DNA from: Chromera velia | Taxonomy: Eukaryota; Sar; Chromeraceae | DNA length: 39,647 nucleotides | Direction: 5' to 3' | Assembly (NCBI GenBank): GCA_018398765.1 | Contig: JAHBMJ010000811.1 | Location: 1 to 39,647 of the forward strand | Shown: positions 1-10,689 of the stretch, in pieces | Numbering within the stretch: the first letter of the stretch is position 1 | Layout of the letters: each line of letters starts with the position of its first letter | Notes under the pieces: generated by a model | What the model was told of the DNA's origin: nothing | What the model saw: only the letters and a program-made list of their open reading frames with translations | The model's database searches: none | Translations under genes and position numbers: made by a program

Positions 1-560
1 GCGTCGTCTGCGTTCCCGTGTGTACTGGTGCAGGACTAGTGACATGAGGGCAGATAGACAGACTAAGCTCATGTTAGAGCGCTGCAATGGTAACGTTCCT
101 TCCACTGCGAAAGTTGTGAAGAAAGAGAAAGCAGGAGCACGTGTTAAGAAGATTGACTTTGCGAAGCGATCGAGCATGTGCATGAGAGTCAGTCGGCGTT
201 GTGGGTAGACAGACGGCTCTGTATTTGTTCCTTCGTCTGTGCCTTAGTCAGGGGGTGATTGTTGAGCCGCCATGCCTGAAGTGCCCACCGCCATGCGCGC
301 CGCCTTATAGATTGATGAGCTATGCCGAGCTGCATGCATGCATGTGCATGCTTCTTCATGCAATTTGAATTAATTGCAATCAATAGTAGCATGCTCATAA
401 AACGTGATGAGATGAAACGGCTGAACAATGAAAGGAACGGGAATATGCAATGCATCCCGTCCTTCAGTCTTTCCCTGTAAGAAGATCTTAAGAGACTCTA
501 ATGATAAGCTTCTAGTTGAGAAGATCTAGAGGCTTTTAGGGTCTTTCAGAACCTCTGCCA
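1..560. other. Unassigned spacer
   Basis: I see no recognisable gene here. Short open frames on both strands lack family motifs and overlap one another. The stretch contains alternating GCATGC motifs near 330-350 and leads into a degraded LINE 3' end. It could be the decayed upstream part of that LINE, but no RT motif is visible. Confidence 0.5.
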
Positions 561-566
561 AAGAGT

Positions 567-1113
567 TTGCTACAGTCCTCCGCAGGCTTCCGTATGCTTT
601 TCAGGGCTCTCACAGGGGGAGATATAGATCTAGATATAGATAGAACCCAACCAGAACGGCTGTGCGATAAATGTTTGTCCTCCTCGCGTATGATCAAAGA
701 TGAGATTCATGTCCTGACGGAGTGTAAGGATATAGAAAGGGAACGGAACAGGCTGACAGAACTGTACAAAATTGCAAAGCAGAGAGCGCCCATTGACATA
801 AGAATACAGATTGCACAACGCGTTGCAGGTGTAACCGGGAGGGGCACTTCTGATAATGAGAAGAAAATGAAGGATATGGTGTTGCTGTTGTGCACAATCC
901 TGCCTAGAAGCAGTTCCAAAGCTATAGCCGACTGTCTCAAGAAGGTCCATTCTGTCGATAAGGCAAGTTGAGGCGAATCAATCCGACTGGCATGCAGGCT
1001 TCCTCACCCCCCCCCCCATGAATGTGTGCTCTGGGTTGTCCTTAAAGCCTTGTTAGTAGCTTGGGATTTGGCGTCGCTAAATCTAGGATTTAACCCTCAA
1101 TCATCATCATCAT
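567..1113 (+). mobile_element. LINE-type retrotransposon 3' end, (ATC)n-tailed
   Basis: The open frame 567-971 encodes the C-terminal tail typical of non-LTR reverse transcriptases. It has a Cys/His cluster, C-x2-C followed by H-x4-C (RLCDKC ... EIHVLTEC), and then a charged DIERER segment. This tail lies downstream of the RT and thumb domains in LINE ORF2 proteins. Related tails occur at 8240-8640 and 25630-26020, which share the TGG, H-x-LTEC and DIERER positions. A 3' UTR of about 130 bases follows and ends in an ATC repeat at 1099-1113, which I take as the 3' tail of the copy. The RT domain is absent, so the copy is 5'-truncated and dead. Confidence 0.75.
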
Positions 1114-2306
1114 ATGAGAAGCATCAACGGAGTCCTTCACTGGATGGTGAGGACGCGACTGAACAGACGGGTGTGGGCTGATGTGTTGAGCTGTCACTCC
1201 ACATGGCCTTGTAGACGGATTATGTGGGCAGGCATCAGAGTAATAGAAATGCTAAAAAAAAAGAAAGAGCCCCTCCGTATGAGAGCACTGAACCGTCTGA
1301 AGAGAATGATGCTAGCGATCATGCCTGACTCCGCCTATTCCCGGAAGACCTACACTGGGAGGCTGGGTTGGCTGATTTACCTCGTAGAGGAAGGATAGAC
1401 ACCTGAGAAGGCGTTAGAACTGGTGAACCCATGGAAGAATTGTATAAGCTGGCACACAGAGAAACATAATCACAAGCACGGGAGCAGTACAGCAGCTGAG
1501 GCCACCACATTCGAAAGTGTGGTCAAACATCTCCTACACATCAAATCCCTGTCAATACAGATGTAAGGGACCGAACTACTAGTCACTTTCTTTACCGATT
1601 GCAACTCCCTGTTTGAACAGTTGAGGTCGGGGGTCGCAGCAGACGGAACATCTCAAGGGATGCTGGATTTCGTGATCCAAGAACTGGGCAGGACCGGGGG
1701 GAAAGTGATGTGGTGCAGGCGCCAAGTTCAGATGGGCAACGCACTAACAAAACCCTGCTGGTCAGGCAAAGAATTTGTGTGAAAAGAAGTAAGAGGACAG
1801 AAACGAACAAGGAAAAGGATTTGAACAAGATGGGGGGGTAAGAAAGGCGCGCAGTGGGACCGGCACTGGCCAACCGGCTCCGCGGCATGGCGTCCTTCCA
1901 TTGAGCTAAAACTGAGCGCATGAACATTTTACAAATCCATGTATGCAAAATTAAATGCATATATGCAAATACATGTATTGCAGTAATTAAATTCAGATTG
2001 AGGAGTCAGATAAAACAAGAGACTGCTGCTCGTATTAAGTTGAGAAAGAGACTCTGTTTATACAACCTCTAGAAATAGGAGCAAAGTAAGAGTGCTGTAT
2101 GCCTGTGGCTCGAGGGCCGTTAGATTATATATAAATCTTACTCTAAGTTAGAATGGATAGAAATGATAGAATTAACTAAGGGTAACTTTCAAAAAAAAAA
2201 AAAACTGCTTATTTTCACTTTTTTGTTTTTTATTTTTTTTTATATATATCAAACTAAAAAATATGTTGTTTAAGTCTAGGTTTAAGTGTTGTTGAAGTGT
2301 TGTACG
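1114..2306. other. Unassigned, AT-rich toward the right
   Basis: I see no supported gene. A plus-strand open frame at 1114-1398 has no family signature. At about 1850-1910 the minus strand resembles a tRNA A-box (TAGCTCAATGG), but the T-arm and acceptor pairing are missing. 2190-2250 has A and T homopolymer tracts. 2281-2303 contains a doubled AAGTGTTGT motif that reappears just beyond the right end of the direct-repeat array (8219-8241). Confidence 0.45.
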
Positions 2307-2758
2307 TGTGAGAGAAGTGAATAGATAGACAGCTGCAGGCTTTAAGCATCAATCCAGCCAGCAGGATGATTATATGCTAAAGCATGCATTGTGGGATGGC
2401 AGCCTTTGTGGCGGCTTTTTCTATAGAAAGCGTGCATGTGTATGGCAAGATGATGCATGATCGTGATGTGTCCATGCGATCGGCTTGTGAGGTATGTGTA
2501 GACATCCGCAATGATTCCACATCGTTGGTTGAATTATGCGGAGCGAGCAAGACGATCAGTTTCATGCAGATGTCGCGCTTAATTGCTGATTGATTGATTG
2601 ATCAAATAGAGATCTGTTCTAGCGTTGCCTAGTATGACATCCACTTGTCGTACGGAAAAGAGACAAACGTTGCCTGTGTGTCTACCTATCTGTAGACAAG
2701 GTAAACAGACATAAAGCAATTGAGTGTGACAAGGTAGCAGCAGTCACATTCCCTAATA
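2307..2758 (+). repeat. Long direct repeat copy 1 (LTR-like)
   Basis: First of three near-identical segments (also 5872-6354 and 7713-8199). It begins TGTGAGAGAAG and ends CCCTAATA, where the other copies end CCCTAACA. It has a deletion of about 26 bases just after GACAGCTG relative to the other two. All copies carry TTGATTGATTGATCAAATAG and the same GCATTGTGGGATGG segment. The flanks GTACG (2302-2306) and GCACG (8200-8204) would be a 5-bp target duplication with one mismatch if the whole array inserted as one unit. TG...CA-type ends and a repeated Gag-like interior suggest an LTR. No convincing primer-binding site follows it, so the assignment is tentative. Confidence 0.55.
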
Positions 2759-3615
2759 GTTTGATGCTCCATCAGGCAGGCTTAAAACTGTCAGATTGAG
2801 TTGAGGCTTCTTGTTTCCTTCCATCATGGATGGCAGTGCCCATGTTTTTGCTTCTCCTACACTTGTGAAGAATAGAAGAGATGCAGACACATCGTCTTCC
2901 GCAGGGGCCCCCTGGCCAGCAAGGGAGATTGGGGACGTTTGTCAGCAGGTGGGAACTGAAGGCAGTCGAGTTCAAGCGAGACGTCAACAAGTTATAAGAT
3001 CTGGAGGAGAACAAGTACGCGTACGAGGAGTTCCGATTCGCTTGGGACCTTCTTGATGAGGGTCTTAAAGCGGTAATGGGCTTCGACCCCCAGAATGCAA
3101 CTGATGAGCAGAAGAAGATATTTGATCTGCAGAGGAACAGTTTCTCATGCAAACAGCGAAGGGAGACAGAGAGTTCTTCAAGGTCATGAAGAATGCTTTA
3201 TCTATGCCAAGGGCGACGTGCGATGACGCTCTTTCGGCGCTGGCTTTGCATTTTGACGCAGACGCACTTGCAGAGCTCTTTGTCGCAGGGTTTGCGCTCT
3301 TGTCCTTCATGAAGGACCCGGAGACGGAACCGATAAAGAGGATGATGAAGGTAAAGGAGTTGAGTACCAGAGTTCATGGGACTGCATGGAAGCCGGATAG
3401 GTTCTTGGAGCTGCTGGTTGTCATGTTCGGGTTGGAAGAAAAGCATCGGAAGGTGATGATTTGGAAAGTTACTGAGTGGTTTGAAAAAAACAAGACTTTT
3501 CTCACTCTGTTCAATATGCAGGCAGAGTTTGAGGCCCTTTCAATAGCGTAGAAGGTTACAGCGGGGACAAAAAAAGAAAAAATAAGAAAAGTCTGCCCCG
3601 TTTCACCATGAGTAT

Positions 3616-5386
3616 CACAGCTTGCCTAGTCAAACATACAAACTCCCGGTAAAATACTATGAAACTATTAGGTAGATTAGGGAACATGCCTAGTAGACTG
3701 GGGGGTCTTCTAGACAGTCTATCTGGGGTCTACCAGGCAAGTGCCTAGTGACTCCTAGAGAGCTACCAGGCAAACACTAAAACATTCCTAGGCACCATCT
3801 AGGTAATTCCTATCCTGTCCTAAGCAAGTTTAGACAAAGAGTTCTTTGAAAAAACGGTGTTAGATAATGATACTTATGTAGAAATAATCATAATATGATT
3901 TTAGAGTATTAAGAGTTAGCATGCAAAATATTTTTTTAAGGCAACCTCCAAGGTGTTTTGCCCAGAAACAAACCCATTAGCCATGCATAGCCCAAGCCAC
4001 AGTCGTTGAGGAGTGGGGTTCCGAAGACGAAAGTGATAGTGTCACCGAAGAATCAGATTCGGACTTTGACTCTCAGGGCTCTGGCAGAGAAGCAGATGCT
4101 CGGGATGCTTTCGCTCGAAGAGGTTTATGGGTTAGAGCAGACTGTTATGCTGTTGTTCTCGCAGCACCTACTCAGAGAGCTAGGTTTCCAAGGGGGGAGG
4201 TATCAGACGATGAAGATAGCCATTCTCAGGAAGCGTCATCTTCCTCTAGTGCACCGCGGAGAGAGCCTGAAGTGAGGGGTGCTCCCCAACCTGCTGCTCC
4301 TCCTGTAGCTGCCCCCGCGGTTCCGACTCCTGCTCCCTCCGAGGCCTCTTGGACACAAGTCAGCGAAGCAAAAGCAGTTATGGTCCTTGCTTTTCCCCAA
4401 AAGTGGCATACAAAGACCAGAAAATTTCTAGAGGCAAAGCGCGACACGGTTTTGAAAGAAGTGTTCCCCATTATGCTTGCACAGGGAGAAGGGGGTGACA
4501 AAGTCCGCTTCATGGACCGACATGGGGCATAAAGGAAATGTTCTCTCTACGGCTGGTTTGATCTTGATGCAGAGGTAGGTTGTGGGTTTCAGATTTTCAC
4601 TGGGAAACACGGGTATAGAATTAGGTGGGATCTTATTACATTTTTCCCGCCCCCTTCATAGTCAGCAGATGACGCCCAAGCGTTCTTTCAGGATGCACAG
4701 ACAGACGACAGCATTCAGTTTACCCCAGATGGGATTGTTGCTTTTGCTTAGTCTAGCTCAGTCCCTGTTAAAATAGAGAGAACACTATGGAGGGAGTTTG
4801 AATACAGAGTACACCTACGGAAAAATGGTGGATTGGCTTTGCAAAGCTCCTCCGAATGACTACTTGGTGCAGTTTTGGCGAGCTTCCCACATCAAAGCGC
4901 TCAAAGCGGCCTTACCAGAGTTTCATGTTACAAGATGGTCCGCTGTTACTCGGTTTTTGGAAAGTATAGAAACCCTAACAAAGGCTGATAAGGTGCTCTT
5001 CAGCTCTCCTGAATACTACAAGTCAGAGCTTTTCGATGAAAGAGCAGGGGCAGAGCGAGATGAAGACATGCCTGACCGAGCGCGGGCATGATATTCCTGT
5101 AAATTATATTCATCAATTAAATACTTTTACTTACGTTTTTAAAGTTGAAAACTCAGCTAATGTTGTCTAGAAAAGCTGAAGATGTTGCTAAGAGACTGCC
5201 TAGGATAAGATAGGAACTTGCCTAGATGATACCTAGGGTCTACTAGGCACTTACCCGGGAGACCCCTAGGGTCCACCCGGCATGTACCCTAAATCTTCTA
5301 GGCATTCCTTCGAATATGCCCAGACTTCCCTAGGGTTGTCCAGGCAGTATTCCTAGGAGTTTGTATGTCTGACTAGGCAAGCCGTG
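3616..5386. mobile_element. DNA transposon with 31-bp TIRs, nested in Gag copy 1
   Basis: The ends are inverted repeats: CACAGCTTGCCTAGTC... (3616-3646) and, on the other strand, CACGGCTTGCCTAGTC... (5386-5356), matching at 29 of 31 positions. The uninterrupted sister sequence at 7221-7235 shows the empty site (CATGAGTATGGAGC), so the boundaries are exact. The insertion is flanked by a 2-bp AT duplication (3614-3615, 5387-5388). The subterminal 150-200 bases on each side are packed with CCTAGG, GCCTAG and TAGGCA motifs in both orientations. CAC...GTG ends, a 2-bp target duplication and subterminal motif arrays fit the CACTA/CMC superfamily best. No transposase is recognisable inside, so this is probably a non-autonomous copy. 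Confidence 0.85.
3981..5091 (+). pseudogene. Decayed cargo gene inside the 3616-5386 transposon
   Basis: An ATG-less open frame runs 3981-4530. It has a possible splice acceptor (CCACAG) at 3997-4002, an acidic Ser/Glu/Asp stretch, a Pro/Ala-rich linker, and a folded-looking segment around FPQKWHTKTRKFLEAKRD. A second frame (4798-5091) encodes LVQFWRASHIKALKAALPEF and a charged tail, and reads like the continuation after frame damage. I do not recognise the family. The DDE/DDD motifs of transposases are not visible. It may be a second transposon ORF or a captured host fragment. Confidence 0.35.
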
Positions 5387-5871
5387 ATGGAGCAGCAGCA
5401 ACAGAGCAGAGAGGGTCGAGAGGTAAGGGACTACCGAAAAGAGAGTTCAACGCAGGAGGACAGAGAGGCAAACAGGGACCATGCTGGAAGTGTGGTTTTC
5501 TAAGGTTGTACAACCAGGATCAGTGTTTTCTCACTGAAGAAGAAATGGAGATCAGGAGGGAGAGGGATGTTGTGTTTTTCAAGGAATTGATGTAAAAGAG
5601 AAAGAATGGATCAGTGTCGTATTCTAGCTCTTCCACATCTCAAAAAAAGACTGCGAACGCTGCAGCAGCACACGTGTCTCTCCAGCAGGGATCTTGATTC
5701 AGGGCTGACTCTTTTGAAATGGATGATAGTGATCTTCCATTTTGAGAAAGAGTGAGGAGTGAGAGACCGGGTGTGTATGTCGGTGTGTACGTATGTTTAT
5801 GTGTGAGTGAGTTTCCTAATAAAAGGCTTGAGAGCTTTATTCAGGAGCTCTCTCAGCGGGTGAATCATATC

Positions 5872-6354
5872 TATGAGAGAAGTGAATAGATAGACAGCTG
5901 AAAACTCTGAGTGCAGGTATGTAGGCTTTTAATTAAGCATCAATCCAGCCAGCAGGATGATTGTATGCTAAAGCATGCATTGTGGGATGGCAGCCTTTGT
6001 GGTGGCCTTCCCTATAAAAAGCGCACATGTGTATAGCAAGATGCATAATGGTCAGACCGTGATGTATCTGTGCGATCAGCTTGTGGGGTATGTGCAAACA
6101 TCTGCAATAATTCCACATCGTTGGTTGAATTGTGCGGAGCGAGCGAGACGATCAGTTTCATGCAGATGTCGCGCTTAATTGCTGATTGATTGATTGATCA
6201 AATAGAGATTTGTTCTAGCGTTGCCTAGTATGACATCCACTTGTCGTACGGAAAAGAGACAAACGTTGCCTGTGTGTCTACCTATCTATAGATAAGGTAA
6301 ACAGACGTAAAGCAATTGAGTGTGACAAGGTAGCAGCAGTCATATTCCCTAACA
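5872..6354 (+). repeat. Long direct repeat copy 2 (shared middle LTR-like unit)
   Basis: Starts TATGAGAGAAGTGAATAG and ends CCCTAACA. It separates the two Gag-like interiors, so the array reads repeat-gag-repeat-gag-repeat with one shared middle copy. The interior just upstream (5760-5871) contains AATAAAAGG followed by a short self-complementary GAGCTCTCTC region. This is a plausible polyadenylation signal and recurs at 7660-7670. Confidence 0.6.
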
Positions 6355-6421
6355 GTTTGATGCTCCATCAGGCAGGCTTAAAACTGTCAGATTGAGTTGA
6401 GGCTTCTTGTTTCCTTCCATC

Positions 6422-7436
6422 ATGGATGGCAGTGCCCATGTTTTTGCTTCTCCTACACCTGTGAAGAATAGAAGAGATGCAGACACATCGTCTTCCGCAG
6501 GGGCCCCCTGGCCAGCAAGGGAGATTGGGGAGGTTGGTCGGCAGGTGGGAACTGAAAGCAGTCGAGTTCAAGCGAGACGTCAACAAGTTGCAAGATCTGG
6601 AGGAAAACAAGTACGTATACGAGGAGTTCCGATTCGCTTGGGACCTTCTTGATGAGAATTTTAAAACGGTAATGGGCTTCGACCCCCAGAATGCGACTGA
6701 TGAGCAGAAAAAGATATTTGATCTGCAGAGGAAGCAGTTTCTCATGCAAACAGCGAAAGGAGACAGAGAGTTCTTCAAGGTCATGAAGAATGCTTTATCT
6801 ATGCCAAAGGCGACGTGCGATGACGCTCTTTCGGCGCTGGCTTTGCATTTTGACGCAGACGCACTTGCAGAGCTCTTTGTCACAGGGTTTGCGCTCTTGT
6901 CCTTCATGAAGGACCTGGAGACGGAACCGATAAAGAAGATGATGAAGGCGAAGGAGTTGAGTACCAGAGTTCACGGGACTGCATAGAAGCCGGATGGGTT
7001 CCTGGAGCAGCGCGGCCCGCGCTGCTGCTAGTTATCATGTTCGGGTTGGAAGAAAAACATCGGGAGGTGATGATTCGGAAAGTTAGTGAGTGGTTTGAAA
7101 AGAACAAGACTCTTCTCACTCTGTTCAATATGCAGACAGAGTTTGAGGCCCTTTCAATAGCGCAGAAGGTTGCAGCGGGGACAAAAGAAGAAAAGATAAG
7201 AAAAGTCTGCCCCGTTTCACCATGAGTATGGAGCAGCAGCAACAGAGCAGAGAGGGTCGAAAGGCAAGGGACTACCGAAGAGAGAGTTCAACGCAGGAGG
7301 ACAGAGAGGCAAACGGGGACTATGCTGGAAGTGTAGTTTTCTAGGATTGTACGACCAGGATCAGTATCCTCTCACTGAAGAAGAAATGGAGATTAAGAGG
7401 GAGAGGGATGCTATGTTTTTTAAAGAATTGATATAA
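6422..7436 (+). pseudogene. Gag-like gene copy 2
   Basis: Reading starts with an N-terminal Ser/Pro/Arg-rich segment from ATG 6422. The frame then moves to 6477-6986, which encodes a helical domain of about 150 residues (LEENKYVYEEFRFAWDLL through FALLSFMKDLETEP). It stops at TAG where copy 1 has TGG. A second open stretch (7037-7225) continues the same domain (MFGLEEKHREVMIRKV). A +1-shifted frame then gives a basic linker with GLCWKC, a degenerate zinc knuckle lacking the His and last Cys, and ends at TAA 7434-7436. A 17-bp palindromic insertion near 7010-7027 breaks the frame relative to copy 1. Both copies share the +1 relation before the knuckle, so that shift predates their duplication. 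The role as Gag is inferred from architecture only. Confidence 0.5.
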
Positions 7437-7712
7437 AAGAGAAAGAATGGATCAGTATCGCATTCTAGCTCTTCCACATCTCAAAGAGAGACTGCGAACG
7501 CTGCGGTAGCACGCGTGTCTCTCCAGCAGGGATCTTGATTCAGGGTTGACTCTTTTGAAATGGATGATAGTGATCTTCCATTTTAAGAAAGAGTGAGGAG
7601 TGAGAGACTGGGTGTGTATGTCGGTGTGTACGTATGTTTGTGTGTGAATGAGTTTCCTAATAAAAGGCTTGAGAGCTTTATTCAGGAGCTCTCTCAGCGG
7701 GTGAATCATATC

Positions 7713-8199
7713 TATGAGAGAAGTGAATAGATAGACAGCTGAAAACTCTGAGTGCAGGTATGTAGGCTTTTAATTAAGCATCAATCCAGCCAGCAGGATG
7801 ATTGTATGCTGAAGCATGCATTGTGGGATGGCAGCCTTTGTGGCGGCCTTCCCTATAGAAAGCACGCATGTGTATAGCAAGATGCATGATGGTTAGACCG
7901 TGATGTGTCTGTGCGATCAGCTTGTGGGGCATGTGCAAACATCTGCAATGATTCCGCATTGTTGGTTGAATTGTGCGGAGCGAGCGAGACGATCAGTTTC
8001 ATGTTGATGTCGCGCTTAATTGCTGATTGATTGATTGATTGATCAAATAGAGATCTGTTCTAGCGTTGCCTAATATGACATCCACTTGTCGTATGGAAAA
8101 GAGACAAACGTTGCCTGTGTGTCTACCTATCTGTAGACAAGGTAAACGGATGTAAAACAATTGAGTGTGACAAGGTAGCAGCAGTCATATTCCCTAACA
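7713..8199 (+). repeat. Long direct repeat copy 3 (LTR-like, right end of array)
   Basis: Nearly identical to copy 2, including the 26 bases missing from copy 1. Similarity between the repeats stops at CCCTAACAG (8200), which fixes the right boundary of the array. It is followed by GCACG, the possible partner of GTACG at 2302-2306, and then by a LINE 3' fragment. Confidence 0.6.
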
Positions 8200-8239
8200 G
8201 CACGAATCAACAACTGTTATTTAAGTGTTGTAAAGTGTT

Positions 8240-8757
8240 GTTATCTTCTGTAAACATCCACCCTCTCCTGAAAGCGATGACGGGTGGTTATGTACAGCGG
8301 GGGGAGCTAGAGAAGACCTGCTCAGCTTGCTCTGGCAAAAAAGTTTATGATGAGATCTACTTGCTCACGGAATGTGCGGATACAGAGAGGGAAAGATAGA
8401 AGCTTAACAAAATTATCAGCAGAATAAAGGAGCACGGCGCGCCCATTGAGAATTTCAAACAGGTGGAAATTGCGTAATGGATGGCTGCCTTAGCTGGTAG
8501 AGGAGTGGGAGAGAATGAAAAGAAAGTCCGAGAGATGATCGCTCTTATTTCATCGTTCCAGCCTCTGGTAGGCATGAGGGCGGTTGAGGAGTGTAGAGCC
8601 AAATTGGAGAGAGTTCGTGTTGATATATATTAATAGATCAATGCGCTAAGTCAACAAACCAACATTGCATATCATGCCCCGTGGTTAGCCAGAGCCTAAG
8701 TGGTGGCTCACCGGCTTTAACCATCTCAATTCAAAAAATTCATTCAATTCATAGTAT
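8240..8757 (+). mobile_element. LINE 3' end, (ATTCA)n-tailed
   Basis: 8275-8640 aligns with 25660-26030 almost base for base, including ACGGGTGGTTATGT. It encodes the same C-x2-C...LTEC tail with in-frame stops (for example TAG in GAAAGATAG). The 3' UTR contains CCCCGTGGTTAGCCAGAGCC and GGCTCACCGGCTTTAACC and ends in imperfect ATTCA units at 8727-8751. It is a dead, 5'-truncated copy. Confidence 0.75.
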
Positions 8758-8759
8758 TG

Positions 8760-10620
8760 TTTCTTTGTTATAATGATAAATGAATATTGTTGCACTGTTA
8801 TATAACTGTTGCTTATATGTTGCAAGGTGTTACACATGCTTGTCGTATCTTGATGGAGTTTATCATCGAAAAACAAAAAAAACAAATAATAAATTTGCCC
8901 AGGAGACCATATTTCTTTTTTTTTTTTTTTTTTGAAAATTACACCTAGAGAATTGAGGATCTCAACAGTTACATATAGCTAAATCATTTTTTGTTACATG
9001 TTTGTTTGCTAGTCTATTTGGTACGTCTACACTAGAACTATAGTGTGTCATAATAGGAATTTGCAGAACCTTTTGTACCACTAGTTGTGTCACATATGCC
9101 GGAGGCGAGTGCAGGGTTACCGATTTTTCCAGTGGTAAAGCGAGTTGATTACCAGTCAACCAGTAATTACCAGTAGAGTGGCCGTCCATTAGTAAAAAGT
9201 TTGGTAAAGGCTATAGAGATAAAATATAATTCAAAACCATAGTTTAAAAAATTTATTTACGATAATAAGCATTTTTTTAAGCATTTTTAGTTATTTGTTC
9301 GTTCATTTATATGAACAGAGTGGACTCCAAAGTAGGACTTAGTGGATTCCAAATTCAAAGTGACTTTTAAATTTATTATATTCTAGCTTCATTATAAAGT
9401 AAAACTAGGTTACTTAAAGCAATCTAAAGTTTTTTAGAGCATTTAAAATCGCTACTTCTGTGTGAATCTGCTCAAATGTGCTCAAAAGACTGGTTGATTA
9501 GCTAAAGTGCATGGTAGGAAAAATTACGATCACCGCGGCACGTGGAAGTTAGTGAATGTTACCTACAAAGAAATACACAGGCACAACACTAATGGATATG
9601 CTCAATAGCAACGTTTAGCGCCGCCAATTAAGTACAAAGAATTGCTTCTGCTGCAAGGGAGACAGTGCAGGAAGGAGGGCTTCACAGCTAGGCTGGTCAG
9701 ACCGGACAGGAGGCGGTTGGCAGGGGTCGGAAAGGATTCCGAAGAACAGACCACAGAGACAACATAATTCTATTCACAAAGAACTCACACTACACGGCGT
9801 AAAAGCTTGCAAATCGTTCTGCGTGTGTCAATGAGAAATTATGAAAAAGAAGGACAGGCCTGTAGGTAGATCTAGATGTTCAGAGGGAGACCAGTACGGA
9901 GTGCTACAAATGACAAAGGATGAGCGAGTAAGGAACACTTGCGTCGGGATAGTATGGACCGCTTTGAAAGACTAACATACACAGAGCAAGTGAAAAACAT
10001 TCAAATGCATGAAAGCTAAGCGATTGGTCTGGGTGGAAAAATGTCTGGCACGACTGAGAGCTGTGCAAAGCTTCAGAAGAGGCGGTCAAAAAATGGAGGC
10101 TCCAGCAGACTCTCCATCAACCCTCTCTCAATGACGTCCCTTGTGCGTTTTTGTCAAGCTCCTAGCAGAACAAAGAAGCTGAATGCTAAGCAAATCATCA
10201 TACGAAGCGAGAGAGCAAGCCGCGCTTCCTTAACTGACCTGTAGTCGTTCCCAAGTCTTCGTTCACCAACACCTGCAAACACGGAAGGACAGGCGTTCAC
10301 GCTTTATGCAGTCAAGGAAGCACTTCTATCCAGCTTATTTTGCATGCACAAGGTCCCAAGAACAAAACCAAGAGCCTAAGAAGCAGCGGGTCTGGACAGG
10401 CTAACCTCGGGGTTAACCTCGGAGCTCCCAAGACTGTGACCTGCAAGGAAAGAGTAAGGAGAGCGATGAGGGCAGCAGTACTTTAATACCTACTAGATAA
10501 GGCCGGCAGCCCTTCCCTGCTTGAACAGGAGGAGAAGCAATAAGCACAAAGACGTTGAAAACAAGACTAAGACGGCTGGTGTCCACTGGACCTACCTCTA
10601 AGCTCCACTTCGTGCCGACC
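8760..10620. other. AT-rich spacer, no gene seen
   Basis: There is a T tract at 8913-8933, and long AT-rich stretches run to about 9600. The rest is mixed-composition DNA with short unrelated open frames on both strands. I find no splice-consistent exons, no RNA gene and no terminal repeats. TTACCAGT-type units recur at 9118-9175 (ACCGATTTTTCCAGTGG, ACCAGTCAACCAGTAATTAC), too few to call a repeat array. Confidence 0.4.
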
Positions 10621-10689
10621 TGAGGTGAGCCAGCAACACCCGTCCCCTCTAGAGCACCGAGAGTGTACTCCCGAAAAAAAAGTCAAAAC

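Larger units (their letters stand above)
2826..5595 (+). pseudogene. Gag-like gene copy 1, broken and split by a transposon
   Basis: This is the decayed sister of the 6422-7436 copy. The best preserved part (3147-3551) encodes an alpha-helical, acidic/basic segment of 134 residues ending at an amber stop (a CAG in the sister). Codon 2996-2998 is TAA where the sister has CAA-like sequence, and the reading frame shifts several times. The sequence resumes after the inserted DNA transposon (3616-5386). It then encodes a basic linker and CWKCGFL...QDQC, a zinc-knuckle-like motif in which the expected His is Leu and one residue is extra, and ends at TAA 5593-5595. A basic linker plus a degenerate knuckle downstream of a helical domain is the plan of retrotransposon Gag. 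No protease, RT or integrase is visible. Confidence 0.55.

Noticed and set aside
1845-1915. tRNA-like A-box on the minus strand (TAGCTCAATGG)
   Set aside because: No T-loop GTTCRANNC, no acceptor-stem pairing and no plausible anticodon arm, so not called as a tRNA gene or a SINE.
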